64,000 nt of DNA from positions 56,770-120,769 of the forward strand of contig JAPLGS010000077.1 in assembly GCA_026390015.1 (NCBI GenBank). The letters are read 5' to 3'. Under the pieces are notes generated by a model. The model was not told the DNA's origin. It saw only the letters and a program-made list of their open reading frames with translations, and made no database searches. The position numbers and the translations under genes are program-made. This document shows positions 1 through 8,325 of this stretch, one piece after another (position 1 is the stretch's first letter; the number at the start of each line of letters is the position of its first letter). This stretch comes from Chloroflexota bacterium. Its GTDB lineage: Bacteria; Chloroflexota; Anaerolineae; Anaerolineales; Villigracilaceae.

Positions 1-549
1 AAACCACTCTTGATAATCACGCCGATAAGACGACCACGTCCCGCCGAGGATCAGCAACTCGATCTTTTCTGTCGGATGCCCCAGATTCTCAAGCGCGCGG
101 ATCCGCGCATGCACTTGCTCATACGGATCAAATTGATGCTCGAGCGCGCGCATCGCGCCAGGTTCATCAGGCAGATAACTCTTCGGCATCCGCACATCAG
201 TGGGGCAGAAGATACACTTGCCGGGGCATGGATACGGCTTCGTTAAAACGGTAACAGTGGTCACGCCCGAAAGAGTCCGCATGGGTTTCATGCGTATCTT
301 TTCAAGCAAGACTCGATCCGCCTCAACATCGCCTGCCGCCAGCATTTGGTTATATGCGGCCACCAGCGCGGCCTTTGTCAGATAGCCTCCGCCATGCTGC
401 GCGTCCAGTGGATGAGAGCGCAGCGCGCGCATCACATCCATCCCTTCGCGGACCTCCTCCAACACATGCTGAGCCAGCGCAAGTTTCTCTGACGTAAGGT
501 TGTTAAATTTTTTCCAGCGTTGTCTTCGTTCGGAAATTTCCATGATCAT
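1..549 (-). CDS. elp3: Elp3-family radical SAM / tRNA wobble-uridine carboxymethyltransferase, truncated by window edge
   Basis: Own reverse-strand translation from ATG at 549 (or 543), open to position 1: MIMEISERRQRWKKFNNLTSEKLALAQHVLEEVREGMD...MRTLSGVTTVTVLTKPYPCPGKCIFCPTDVRMPKSYLPDEPGAMRALEHQFDPYEQVHARIRALENLGHPTEKIELLILGGTWSSY. Radical SAM Cys motif CPGKCIFCP and Elp3-type context. Not in the supplied ORF track because it has no stop inside the window. Confidence 0.9.
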   Translation of the reverse strand, partial: MIMEISERRQRWKKFNNLTSEKLALAQHVLEEVREGMDVMRALRSHPLDAQHGGGYLTKAALVAAYNQMLAAGDVEADRVLLEKIRMKPMRTLSGVTTVTVLTKPYPCPGKCIFCPTDVRMPKSYLPDEPGAMRALEHQFDPYEQVHARIRALENLGHPTEKIELLILGGTWSSYRRDYQEWF

Positions 550-599
550 TTTTAACCTATACCAATAACGTGCGAGGATTATACCGTTATAATGCCGCT

Positions 600-1328
600 A
601 TGAATTCCAGCACCGCACAGCAGCTCCTTAAGATCAACCGCGAATTTTACGATCATTTTGGAGAGTCTTTTTCCGCCACACGTCAGCGGCTGCAACCGGG
701 TGTAAAAAAAATTCTTGGAACAATTCAAGCGGATGTCTCCGTTTTGGATCTGGGATGCGGCAACGGGAATTTCCTACGCGAGCTCAGCAGACGTGGCCAC
801 AAAGCAAATCTTCTCGGCGTAGACTTTAGCCTGCCTCTGCTTCGAGATGCAGAATCCCAACCCGAGGGATTTTCCGCCAGATTCTTGGAAATTGATATTA
901 CTAAGTTATCAGTTATCAGCAATCAGTCTCTGATACCTGATAACTGGTCACTGATCACTGCTTTCGCCATGTTACATCATATCCCATCAACTGAAATGCG
1001 TTTGGATATTTTGCAGACGGTTCGTAAATTATTGAAAACGGATGGGCGATTAATTTTATCCAACTGGCAGTTCTTGAACAGCGAAAAACTCAAGTCACGT
1101 ATTCAAGCATGGGATAAAGTTGGAATTGCTGACAGCGATTTGGACGCGGGGGATTATTTATTGGATTGGCGCAGCGGAGGCGAGGGCTTGCGATACGCAC
1201 ATCATTTCACAACGCAGGAACTGCTTGCGCTGGCAGAACAGGCCAAAATGCGCGTGATCGATTCTTTTTCATCCGATGGCGATGGCGGCAATCTGGGATT
1301 GTATCAAGTGTGGGCGCCGACCACCTGA
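600..1328 (+). CDS. Class I SAM-dependent methyltransferase, Trm9/ABH8-MT-like
   Basis: ORF 570-1328; likely start ATG 600 (MNSSTAQQLLK). SAM motif VLDLGCGNGNFL, YDHFGESFSATRQRLQPGVKKIL N-terminus typical of Trm9-like enzymes. Confidence 0.8.
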   Translation: MNSSTAQQLLKINREFYDHFGESFSATRQRLQPGVKKILGTIQADVSVLDLGCGNGNFLRELSRRGHKANLLGVDFSLPLLRDAESQPEGFSARFLEIDITKLSVISNQSLIPDNWSLITAFAMLHHIPSTEMRLDILQTVRKLLKTDGRLILSNWQFLNSEKLKSRIQAWDKVGIADSDLDAGDYLLDWRSGGEGLRYAHHFTTQELLALAEQAKMRVIDSFSSDGDGGNLGLYQVWAPTT

Positions 1329-1329
1329 G

Positions 1330-2310
1330 TTATGGAATTACGTTATGCGGCGCGGCCACGTACTGCCACCAATTGTTATGGATCCCATTCTTGCGGCCCG
1401 CCACTCGCGGAAAATGATTGAGCCACCATTTGTGGTGTTCACGAATCTCGCCGCCCCATTCAGACGGACCAACCACACGCACATCACCTTTGAAATTTGG
1501 GAAATTCAATTGCCAGTCATAGCATTCGCTTCTGACCATGCCTGGGTTGTTCCAGTCATAATCCTGCTGACTGTTGGGCGCAAAGTGAATGTTTCCGCAG
1601 GCGGCCTTGCCCGGCGCGATCTTTTCATATTGAGTGAAGCGCTTCCATAAATTCGCATCGCCGCTTAATTTGTTAAAAGTTTTTTCCATGATCGATTCGG
1701 CGCGATGACCGTACGCCTCCAGCATTTCGCCGACAAATCTTTCAAAGGAAAATCCCATGATGACAAAACGGCGTTTGCTGGCATCTGTGTTTTTTAAAGG
1801 TGGCGCGTTACACCAGAATGCGCCCGGCCCGCCCATGATCGATTCGTAAAACCCCGCGTGTGGAAAACCAAATAACCAGACTTCATCAATTTCATTTCTT
1901 GCCACGCGCTGTAAAATATTAAATTTACTGATGATGGCGTGGTAGTTAACTTCCTGCGGCATATGCAGCGGAACTGTGCCACGCAGAACATTTATATAGG
2001 TTTGAGGGGTGTAGCGAAAACCGTCCGTCTTGGCAGGGAATTCATCCAGATCCACGCGTTGAACGATTTCATAGCGAACCATGCCCGCGCTGATCTGCAT
2101 CAGATCCAGCATGAAACTGGTGATCAAGTCGGCGGTGCGGTACCATGTTTGCTGCTGAGAGAGCGTGACGCCCGACGTCATGAGAGGATCGTACACGATC
2201 AGCAATACTTTGCTTTTTGTGATCTGCGCCGGTTCGGTGATGCTATCGGTTGGGGGTTTGGGTTGAGCAGGTTTGAAAAAACTGGAAAACGCGCCGAAAA
2301 AATTTTGCAT
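1330..2310 (-). CDS. Conserved hypothetical protein
   Basis: 326-aa ORF, good start, no recognised domain. Confidence 0.7.
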   Translation of the reverse strand: MQNFFGAFSSFFKPAQPKPPTDSITEPAQITKSKVLLIVYDPLMTSGVTLSQQQTWYRTADLITSFMLDLMQISAGMVRYEIVQRVDLDEFPAKTDGFRYTPQTYINVLRGTVPLHMPQEVNYHAIISKFNILQRVARNEIDEVWLFGFPHAGFYESIMGGPGAFWCNAPPLKNTDASKRRFVIMGFSFERFVGEMLEAYGHRAESIMEKTFNKLSGDANLWKRFTQYEKIAPGKAACGNIHFAPNSQQDYDWNNPGMVRSECYDWQLNFPNFKGDVRVVGPSEWGGEIREHHKWWLNHFPRVAGRKNGIHNNWWQYVAAPHNVIP

Positions 2311-2352
2311 AAATATTCCTTGTATCTCATCAACACGAGTGCGTTGGGCTGG

Positions 2353-4779
2353 CTACGGCATATCTGTTGCGAAATAGATCTGTCCTTTTACCGCAAGGTA
2401 CAACACATGATTGGAGCCAACTGCAATTGCGCCAATGGGGCCTGGTGGCATGGAATTTGATGTTCCAAGTTTGGGGCGGAACTGTTTTTCCAGGCCAAGC
2501 GTGCGCGGCGAAAAACGGAAAACGCCCTGAGACGGCGAGTCAGCATCAAGCAGCAGAATGGATTGATCCGGCAAGGCAGTGAACAGTATTTGTGTGAAAT
2601 GAGCACTGGCAAACAGCTCTGTATCACGGTATGCCGGAAAAGGATTGTTATACGGTGATGGATCCTGACATCGCGTGGAGGCTGAGTTGAGGCGGCTAAA
2701 GGAGCAGGTGGAAAGATGCCCGTCTGCGTGAAGCATATATAGATCGTCACCGGAAACAACCAGGTCAATGACATCCTGTTTTTCAGGGGTTTGCCCTCCA
2801 AAGAAGAAGTTTGGAAGATCTATAAAAGCTCCATCTATACCGGTATATACCCACACAGCGCGCGCAGACGAATCCAAGACATACAAATTACTACCATCCA
2901 ACACAAAGGCTGTTACACGTTCCCAACTGGTGGCAGGCGGCGGCAAGGGAACGGGCAGAGCCGCTTGTCCGGGAGCACAATATAGCAGGGTGCCGGTCGC
3001 GTCAATGCCCAACAATGAGGCTCCTTTTATATTCACCAGCGGTAATGTGAGAATATCGACCAGCGGGCCGACTGTGTATTCACCATAAACGCCCGGCTTG
3101 CATTCAAAAGTAGCATCCAATTCAAAACCGTGTCCACTCTTACCCGGGCTGGCTCTGAGCACTTCTCCAGTGGCCGCGTTAAGCATGTACAGATCAGATT
3201 CGTTGGCGGCCATGCGGCTGATGTCGATCCCAAGATTACTGCTGAAGGCTGGGTTGAATTTTAAACGCGCGATCCCCAGCAACGTATCGAGTTTGGATTC
3301 CGCTTCCTGGCGGAGCGTGATCGTATCAGAAGTTTCGCGATGTGATTCAGCGATAGCCACATTGCTGATGACATTTTCCCAGGCTTTACGTTGCTCCACA
3401 GGGTCGGTCAGCGCAAGCGCTTGCGCCTTCATTTCATTTGCCTGAAACAAATAAGTATCATATTGCTGACTGCGCCCATATCGCAGATAAACAACACTGG
3501 CGATCGTGACCACCGCCAGCGGAATCAGCACAGCCATGAACAGCATGGTTGCAGTGGATGGCGAATTAAGGGATACGGTGGAATCAGCGTTGGGCAGCAA
3601 ACGCGGTATAAAACTTCTAACTTTGTCGCTGATGGTTTTGATACTTCGGCGCGTAAATTGGATCGAACCTGCCAGCGCCTTCGCGGTTTGACGAGTCAGA
3701 ACAGAGGTTTCGATCTGAACTAAAGGCTTCCTCACTCTTACAGGAACTGGCTCAAGGATTTTTTCGACGATGGGCAATTCCCCTGCTTCAACCACAAGTG
3801 ATTCTTCCTTTTCACCGGCAGGTTCACTTTCGCTGGGCTGTAGCTGAGCTCGTATTTGAGCCCGTGGAATGGAAGCGGGAAAATCGTGCGATGGGCTGAC
3901 CGTGATCTTTTTTTCCGGAGGAAACGATTCTTCGTGCTGAAGCGGGATCGCATACGCTGAGGCTTGAATCACATGCGCTTGCAGCGAGTCAGCGGAGTCA
4001 GTTTTGGGGGCGGAAAAAATTTCCTCGTGCTGAGGCAGGCTCGGGCTTATGCCCAGAGGCGCTCCCATTCTCTTTTCCTCTTTTGCTTCAATGGTCGCTT
4101 TTATTAGAGTCACAGCGCCCAAACCATCTGTCGCCTGTATCAGCACAGCGTTTAGATCTGCACTGGTCAGCGTCATCAAGCGGCGGCGCATTGCATCCAT
4201 CGAAGATGGAGCCGCATCATTCAGCGTGCTATTCCAGGCGCTCGGCGCTCTCCCAAAAAAGAGCAAACGATCCCCCGCATTCAATGTGGTCTGGGCATAA
4301 TGGATATTCACAATTTGGTTGGCGCCCAGTCCCTTGCCCGCAGCAAGCGGCTCATGAATATGACGTGATTCTTTTTGGCCGAACCAATATGCATGCATGG
4401 GACCACACATTGAAAGCGTGCATTGTTCATCACGCAGCACGGCAAGGGTCAGCCACCCAATAGCATATTGGCCCTGTATATTGGTGGTCATGTTGCGGTC
4501 GAACAATGTTTTATTTACCTGATCGGCGGCAGTGCGCAAGGCACTGGTAAGCGAGCCGTTAGTTTTATAAAAAAGATTTGCCGCGTCCTGCGCCAATTTT
4601 AAATATTCAGTTGTTGAAAATGTGGATGTGCCGGTCAGCAATAAATAAACGATCAGGCGGTCTCTTTCGCGGCCGCGCACCGCGTTCTGCGGAGGCATAA
4701 GCGTAACCAAGCCAGGCAGGCTGGCGATTTCCTGTCCGTTGATGCGGTAGATGGGTGTAAGAGTGAGATCGAGTGCCAT
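2353..4779 (-). CDS. PP2C-like N-terminal domain + TM segment + C-terminal beta-propeller-like extracytoplasmic domain
   Basis: 808 aa; N-terminal PP2C-like fold hints (QYAIGWLTLAVLRDEQCTLSMCGPMHAYWF, GDRLLFFGRAP, IQATDGL), hydrophobic segment TMLFMAVLIPLAVVTIASVVYL, C-terminal repeats with GSNLYVLDSSARAVWVY / GDDLYMLHADGHLS. Confidence 0.65.
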   Translation of the reverse strand: MALDLTLTPIYRINGQEIASLPGLVTLMPPQNAVRGRERDRLIVYLLLTGTSTFSTTEYLKLAQDAANLFYKTNGSLTSALRTAADQVNKTLFDRNMTTNIQGQYAIGWLTLAVLRDEQCTLSMCGPMHAYWFGQKESRHIHEPLAAGKGLGANQIVNIHYAQTTLNAGDRLLFFGRAPSAWNSTLNDAAPSSMDAMRRRLMTLTSADLNAVLIQATDGLGAVTLIKATIEAKEEKRMGAPLGISPSLPQHEEIFSAPKTDSADSLQAHVIQASAYAIPLQHEESFPPEKKITVSPSHDFPASIPRAQIRAQLQPSESEPAGEKEESLVVEAGELPIVEKILEPVPVRVRKPLVQIETSVLTRQTAKALAGSIQFTRRSIKTISDKVRSFIPRLLPNADSTVSLNSPSTATMLFMAVLIPLAVVTIASVVYLRYGRSQQYDTYLFQANEMKAQALALTDPVEQRKAWENVISNVAIAESHRETSDTITLRQEAESKLDTLLGIARLKFNPAFSSNLGIDISRMAANESDLYMLNAATGEVLRASPGKSGHGFELDATFECKPGVYGEYTVGPLVDILTLPLVNIKGASLLGIDATGTLLYCAPGQAALPVPLPPPATSWERVTAFVLDGSNLYVLDSSARAVWVYTGIDGAFIDLPNFFFGGQTPEKQDVIDLVVSGDDLYMLHADGHLSTCSFSRLNSASTRCQDPSPYNNPFPAYRDTELFASAHFTQILFTALPDQSILLLDADSPSQGVFRFSPRTLGLEKQFRPKLGTSNSMPPGPIGAIAVGSNHVLYLAVKGQIYFATDMP

Positions 4780-4853
4780 GTAAGAATAATCCCTGAGCGC
4801 CTATCCTAAGAGGTGCGTTTCAATAACATTATAACTGGTAAAATTTGGCGGCC

Positions 4854-5864
4854 ATGAAATATACAATTCACAATGATTTTTCTGAAATTGATCCACAAGA
4901 ATGGAACAACCTGTTAACAAACTCTGTTAGTGACAATCCTTTTTTGCGTTATGAATATCAACGCACATGGTGGGAGCATCGCGGCGGCGGCGAATGGAAG
5001 GATGCACAGTTAATTTTAATTTCTGCCCGCGAAGATGAAACGCTGATCGGCATTGCGCCGCTATTCCTGTCAGTGTCTGACGGCCAGCCTGCACTTCTAC
5101 TAAATGGCAGCATCGAAATATCCGATTATCTGGATTTGATCGTGCGGGCGGATGACCACGCCCGCTTCGTCTGCGGGTTATTTGATTTTCTCGCTTCAAC
5201 CTTAACCGATAAATGGTGCGCTGTCGATTGGTATAACATACCCGATTCATCCACCACATTAACCGCCCTCAAAGATGAAGCATCCAAACGCGGCTGGACT
5301 CATCTCGAAGAGATGTACCGTCCAACTCCACGCATCGCCTTGAACGGTGATTTTGAAGAATATCTTGGGCGTGTCGAAAAAAAACAGCGCCACGAGATCC
5401 GCCGCAAAATGCGCCGTGCCGAAGAAAGCGGACGCGGCGTACGCTGGTTCATCTCGGACATGGCCGATGTGGAATCAGAAATAGATTCCTTTCTCGGTTT
5501 GATGGAGCAAGATCAAGGCAAAGCAGGCTTTCTGCACGAACCGATGCGCAACCAAATGCGCGCGGTCATCCGCACCGCACAGGAAAACGGCTGGCTGTGG
5601 CTGGCCTTCCTCGAAGCGGATGGGCAGCGCATAGCGGCTTATCTTAATTTTGATTACAACAATAAATTATGGGGCTACAACGCCGGGGTCAACCGCGAAT
5701 TCATGGAGCTTTCGCCCGGCTGGGTTTTACTCGGTCACGTTTTACAATGGGCTTGTGAAAATAAACGCCATGAATTCGATTTCATGCGCGGCGACGAAGA
5801 ATACAAATACCGCTTTGGCGCGGTCAATCAATATGTAATGCGGGTTAAGTTAACGCGTAATTAA
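4854..5864 (+). CDS. GNAT / FemAB-like acetyltransferase (CelD/BcsL type)
   Basis: 339-aa ORF; pattern NPFLRYEYQRTWWEHRG, EKKQRHEIRRKMRRAEE, WGYNAGVNREFMELSPGWVLLGHVLQWACE typical of Acetyltransf_6. Confidence 0.75.
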   Translation: MKYTIHNDFSEIDPQEWNNLLTNSVSDNPFLRYEYQRTWWEHRGGGEWKDAQLILISAREDETLIGIAPLFLSVSDGQPALLLNGSIEISDYLDLIVRADDHARFVCGLFDFLASTLTDKWCAVDWYNIPDSSTTLTALKDEASKRGWTHLEEMYRPTPRIALNGDFEEYLGRVEKKQRHEIRRKMRRAEESGRGVRWFISDMADVESEIDSFLGLMEQDQGKAGFLHEPMRNQMRAVIRTAQENGWLWLAFLEADGQRIAAYLNFDYNNKLWGYNAGVNREFMELSPGWVLLGHVLQWACENKRHEFDFMRGDEEYKYRFGAVNQYVMRVKLTRN

Positions 5865-5940
5865 AAGTAAGCAAGTTGCAATACGGCCTGCTTTTTTTCA
5901 TCCTTCGGGATTATGATTCACAAAAATATTGGAGGCTCTC

Positions 5941-6813
5941 ATGCGAGATTTAACAAATGAAATCCTTGAATTGATCCGCCGCACATCATCCAGTTTGCCG
6001 CCGGATGTGGAAAAGCGCCTGCGCGAATCCTTTGAAAAGGAACAACCCGGTTCATCGGCGCGCGGGGCTTTTGAAACCATTCTCAAGAATATAGAAATTT
6101 CCCGCGCCAATTCCACACCGATCTGTCAGGATACCGGCACGCCAATTTTTTACGTGCATTATCCTGTCGGGTTATCCACGATCAAACTCAAAGGGCAGAT
6201 CCGCTCTGCGCTGGCGGAAGCCACCAAACGGTCGTATATGCGTCCGAACGCTGTGGATGCGATCTATGACAAAAACACTGGCAACAATCTCGGCGGCGAC
6301 GATTTCCCGTATGTCCATTTTGAAGAAGTGGAAGGCGATGATCTCACCATCGAGTTGATGCTCAAGGGCGGCGGCTGTGAGAATGTTGGGCGTCAATATT
6401 CCCTGCCGGATAATTCAATCGGCGCGGGGCGTGATCTGGCCGGTGTGCGCAAAGTGGTTTTGGATGCGGTTCAAAAGGCGCAGGGTCAGGGGTGCGCGCC
6501 CGGTATTCTGGGCGTTTCCATCGGCGGTGACCGAGGCTCTTCCTATATCAAATCAAAAGAAGTGTTGTTCAGTGAAATGGGCACACGCAATACCGACCCG
6601 AAGATCGCCGAACTCGAAGAACGCCTGACTAGTGAAGCCAATGAAATGGGGATTGGCCCGATGGGTTTCGGCGGAGCGACAACCATATTAGACACCAAGA
6701 TCGTTGGCTTGAGTCGTTTGCCCGCTTCGTATTTTGTCTCTGTTTCATATATGTGCTGGGCGTATCGCCGCCGTAAGATGACGGTGAAGGGTGAGGAAGT
6801 AATTTACGATTAA
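5941..6813 (+). CDS. Class I fumarate hydratase, alpha subunit
   Basis: CQDTGTPIFYVHYP, GGGCENVGRQYSLPDN, GIGPMGFGGATTILDTKI motifs. Confidence 0.9.
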   Translation: MRDLTNEILELIRRTSSSLPPDVEKRLRESFEKEQPGSSARGAFETILKNIEISRANSTPICQDTGTPIFYVHYPVGLSTIKLKGQIRSALAEATKRSYMRPNAVDAIYDKNTGNNLGGDDFPYVHFEEVEGDDLTIELMLKGGGCENVGRQYSLPDNSIGAGRDLAGVRKVVLDAVQKAQGQGCAPGILGVSIGGDRGSSYIKSKEVLFSEMGTRNTDPKIAELEERLTSEANEMGIGPMGFGGATTILDTKIVGLSRLPASYFVSVSYMCWAYRRRKMTVKGEEVIYD

Positions 6814-6820
6814 GGAGAAT

Positions 6821-7444
6821 ATGATGAAACAGATAACTACTCCAATAACCGATGATGTGATCCGCGACCTGAAAGTCGGCGATGCGGTTGCGCTTTCCGG
6901 CATGCTGGTGACCGGGCGCGACGCCGTCCACAAATGGATGATCGAAACTTTTATCAAAAAGACTCGAGAACCTCAGGGCGATGATTTGCAAGTCTATGAA
7001 GAATTGAAAAAACTATTGAACGGTTCGGTCATCTATCACTGCGGACCGGTCGTCTCGGGACTTGATACAAAAGAATATAAATTCGTGGCGGCTGGCCCGA
7101 CCACATCCATCCGCGAGGAACCGTATCAAGCCGATGTGATGAAGCACTTTAATCTCAAAGGTGTGATCGGCAAGGGCGGCATGGGCGCAAAGACCCTCAA
7201 AGGCTGTGAAGAAACTCCCGCAGTATATTTCCACGCCATTGGCGGAGCGGCTTCCTATATCGCGCAGACAGTCACCAAGGTACACGGCGTGTTCAAGCTG
7301 GACTTTGGCGTGCCCGAGGCGATCTGGGTGATCGAAGTCAAGGAATTCCCGGTCGTGGTCACCATGGATTCTCATGGTGGCAGTCAGCACGCGGTGATCG
7401 AAGCGTCATCGAAGAAAATCTTGGAAGACCTGCTGGCACGATAA
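6821..7444 (+). CDS. Class I fumarate hydratase, beta subunit
   Basis: LSGMLVTGRDAVHKWM, YHCGPVV, GPTTSIREEPYQADVMKHFNLKGVIGKGGMGAKT. Confidence 0.9.
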   Translation: MMKQITTPITDDVIRDLKVGDAVALSGMLVTGRDAVHKWMIETFIKKTREPQGDDLQVYEELKKLLNGSVIYHCGPVVSGLDTKEYKFVAAGPTTSIREEPYQADVMKHFNLKGVIGKGGMGAKTLKGCEETPAVYFHAIGGAASYIAQTVTKVHGVFKLDFGVPEAIWVIEVKEFPVVVTMDSHGGSQHAVIEASSKKILEDLLAR

Positions 7445-7473
7445 TAATGAAGGAATTCAAAATGATCGTTATA

Positions 7474-7507
7474 AAAAACTTCCGAGGCGTTGGCTTCGGA
7501 AGTTTTT
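7474..7507. terminator. Rho-independent-like terminator
   Basis: Inverted repeat AAAAACTTCCGA ... TCGGAAGTTTTT downstream of fumarase. Confidence 0.8.
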
Positions 7508-7521
7508 GTTATTCATAAGTA

Positions 7522-7554
7522 AAGTGACAGTCACCTTAAAGGTAACTGTCACTT
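7522..7554. repeat. Palindromic intergenic element (AAGTGACAGT...ACTGTCACTT), family member A1
   Basis: 10-bp outer arms 7522-7531/7545-7554 plus ACCT/AGGT inner arms; related copy at 42963-43009. Confidence 0.8.
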
Positions 7555-7566
7555 ATAATCAGATAT

Positions 7567-8295
7567 ATGAAAGAACTCATCTATTCACGCAACGCAGTCT
7601 ATGAAACCCTGTGCGCAAAGCGCAGACAGATATTTTCGATCGAGATCGCCGAAGGGGTACAAGAGAAGGGCAAGATCGAACAAATTATCCGACTGGCGAA
7701 AGAGCAAAAGATCAAAGTCAATCGCGTGGGGCGTCCCAAACTGGACAAGGTACACCAAAATAATCAGGGCATCGTGGCCGAGGTCAGCGGATATCCGTAC
7801 TCGGATGTGATCGAGATCCTTGAACATGCCAAAGGCGAACTTCCATTTATCCTCTTGCTTGATTCCCTGCAAGACCCGCAGAACTTCGGCACGCTCATCC
7901 GCACGGCGGAGGCGCTCGGCGTGCATGGCGTGGTCATCCCATCTGCGCGCACGGTGGATGTGACACCGGCCGTGGTCAACGCGTCCTCGGGCGCCAGCGA
8001 GCACATGCTCATCGCGCAGGCGAATCTCTCGCAGACGATAGATGCTCTCAAAGACAACGATATCTGGATCGTCGGACTGGATCAAGCTGGGGCGGAGATC
8101 GACTCGGGATCGCGTCATCTAAAAGGCGCATTGGGATTAGTCGTCGGCTCGGAGGGCGAAGGACTGCATGATCTCGTCCGAAAAAAATGTGACTTCGTTT
8201 TGAAGCTGCCTATGAAAGGCAAGATCGAATCCCTCAACGCCGCCGTCGCGGGGTCGGTGGCTTTGTATCTTGCATATCTATCAAGAAAATCCTAA
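7567..8295 (+). CDS. rlmB: TrmH/RlmB-family 23S rRNA (guanosine-2'-O)-methyltransferase
   Basis: LLLDSLQDPQNFGTLIRTAEALGVHGVVIP, VVGSEGEGLHDLVRKKCD, IESLNAAVAGSVALY. Confidence 0.88.
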   Translation: MKELIYSRNAVYETLCAKRRQIFSIEIAEGVQEKGKIEQIIRLAKEQKIKVNRVGRPKLDKVHQNNQGIVAEVSGYPYSDVIEILEHAKGELPFILLLDSLQDPQNFGTLIRTAEALGVHGVVIPSARTVDVTPAVVNASSGASEHMLIAQANLSQTIDALKDNDIWIVGLDQAGAEIDSGSRHLKGALGLVVGSEGEGLHDLVRKKCDFVLKLPMKGKIESLNAAVAGSVALYLAYLSRKS

Positions 8296-8325
8296 AGATA
8301 TTTAGGATTTGTATCAGGAGAACAC

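Noticed and set aside
1939-2460. 173-aa plus-strand ORF antisense to two minus genes
   Set aside because: Shadow ORF; composition and context unlike real proteins.
2388-2801. 137-aa minus ORF inside the 808-aa gene
   Set aside because: Same-strand alternate frame of a strongly coding gene; no recognisable protein features.
7585-8118. 177-aa minus ORF antisense to rlmB
   Set aside because: Arg/Asp-rich shadow ORF typical of GC-skewed codon positions.
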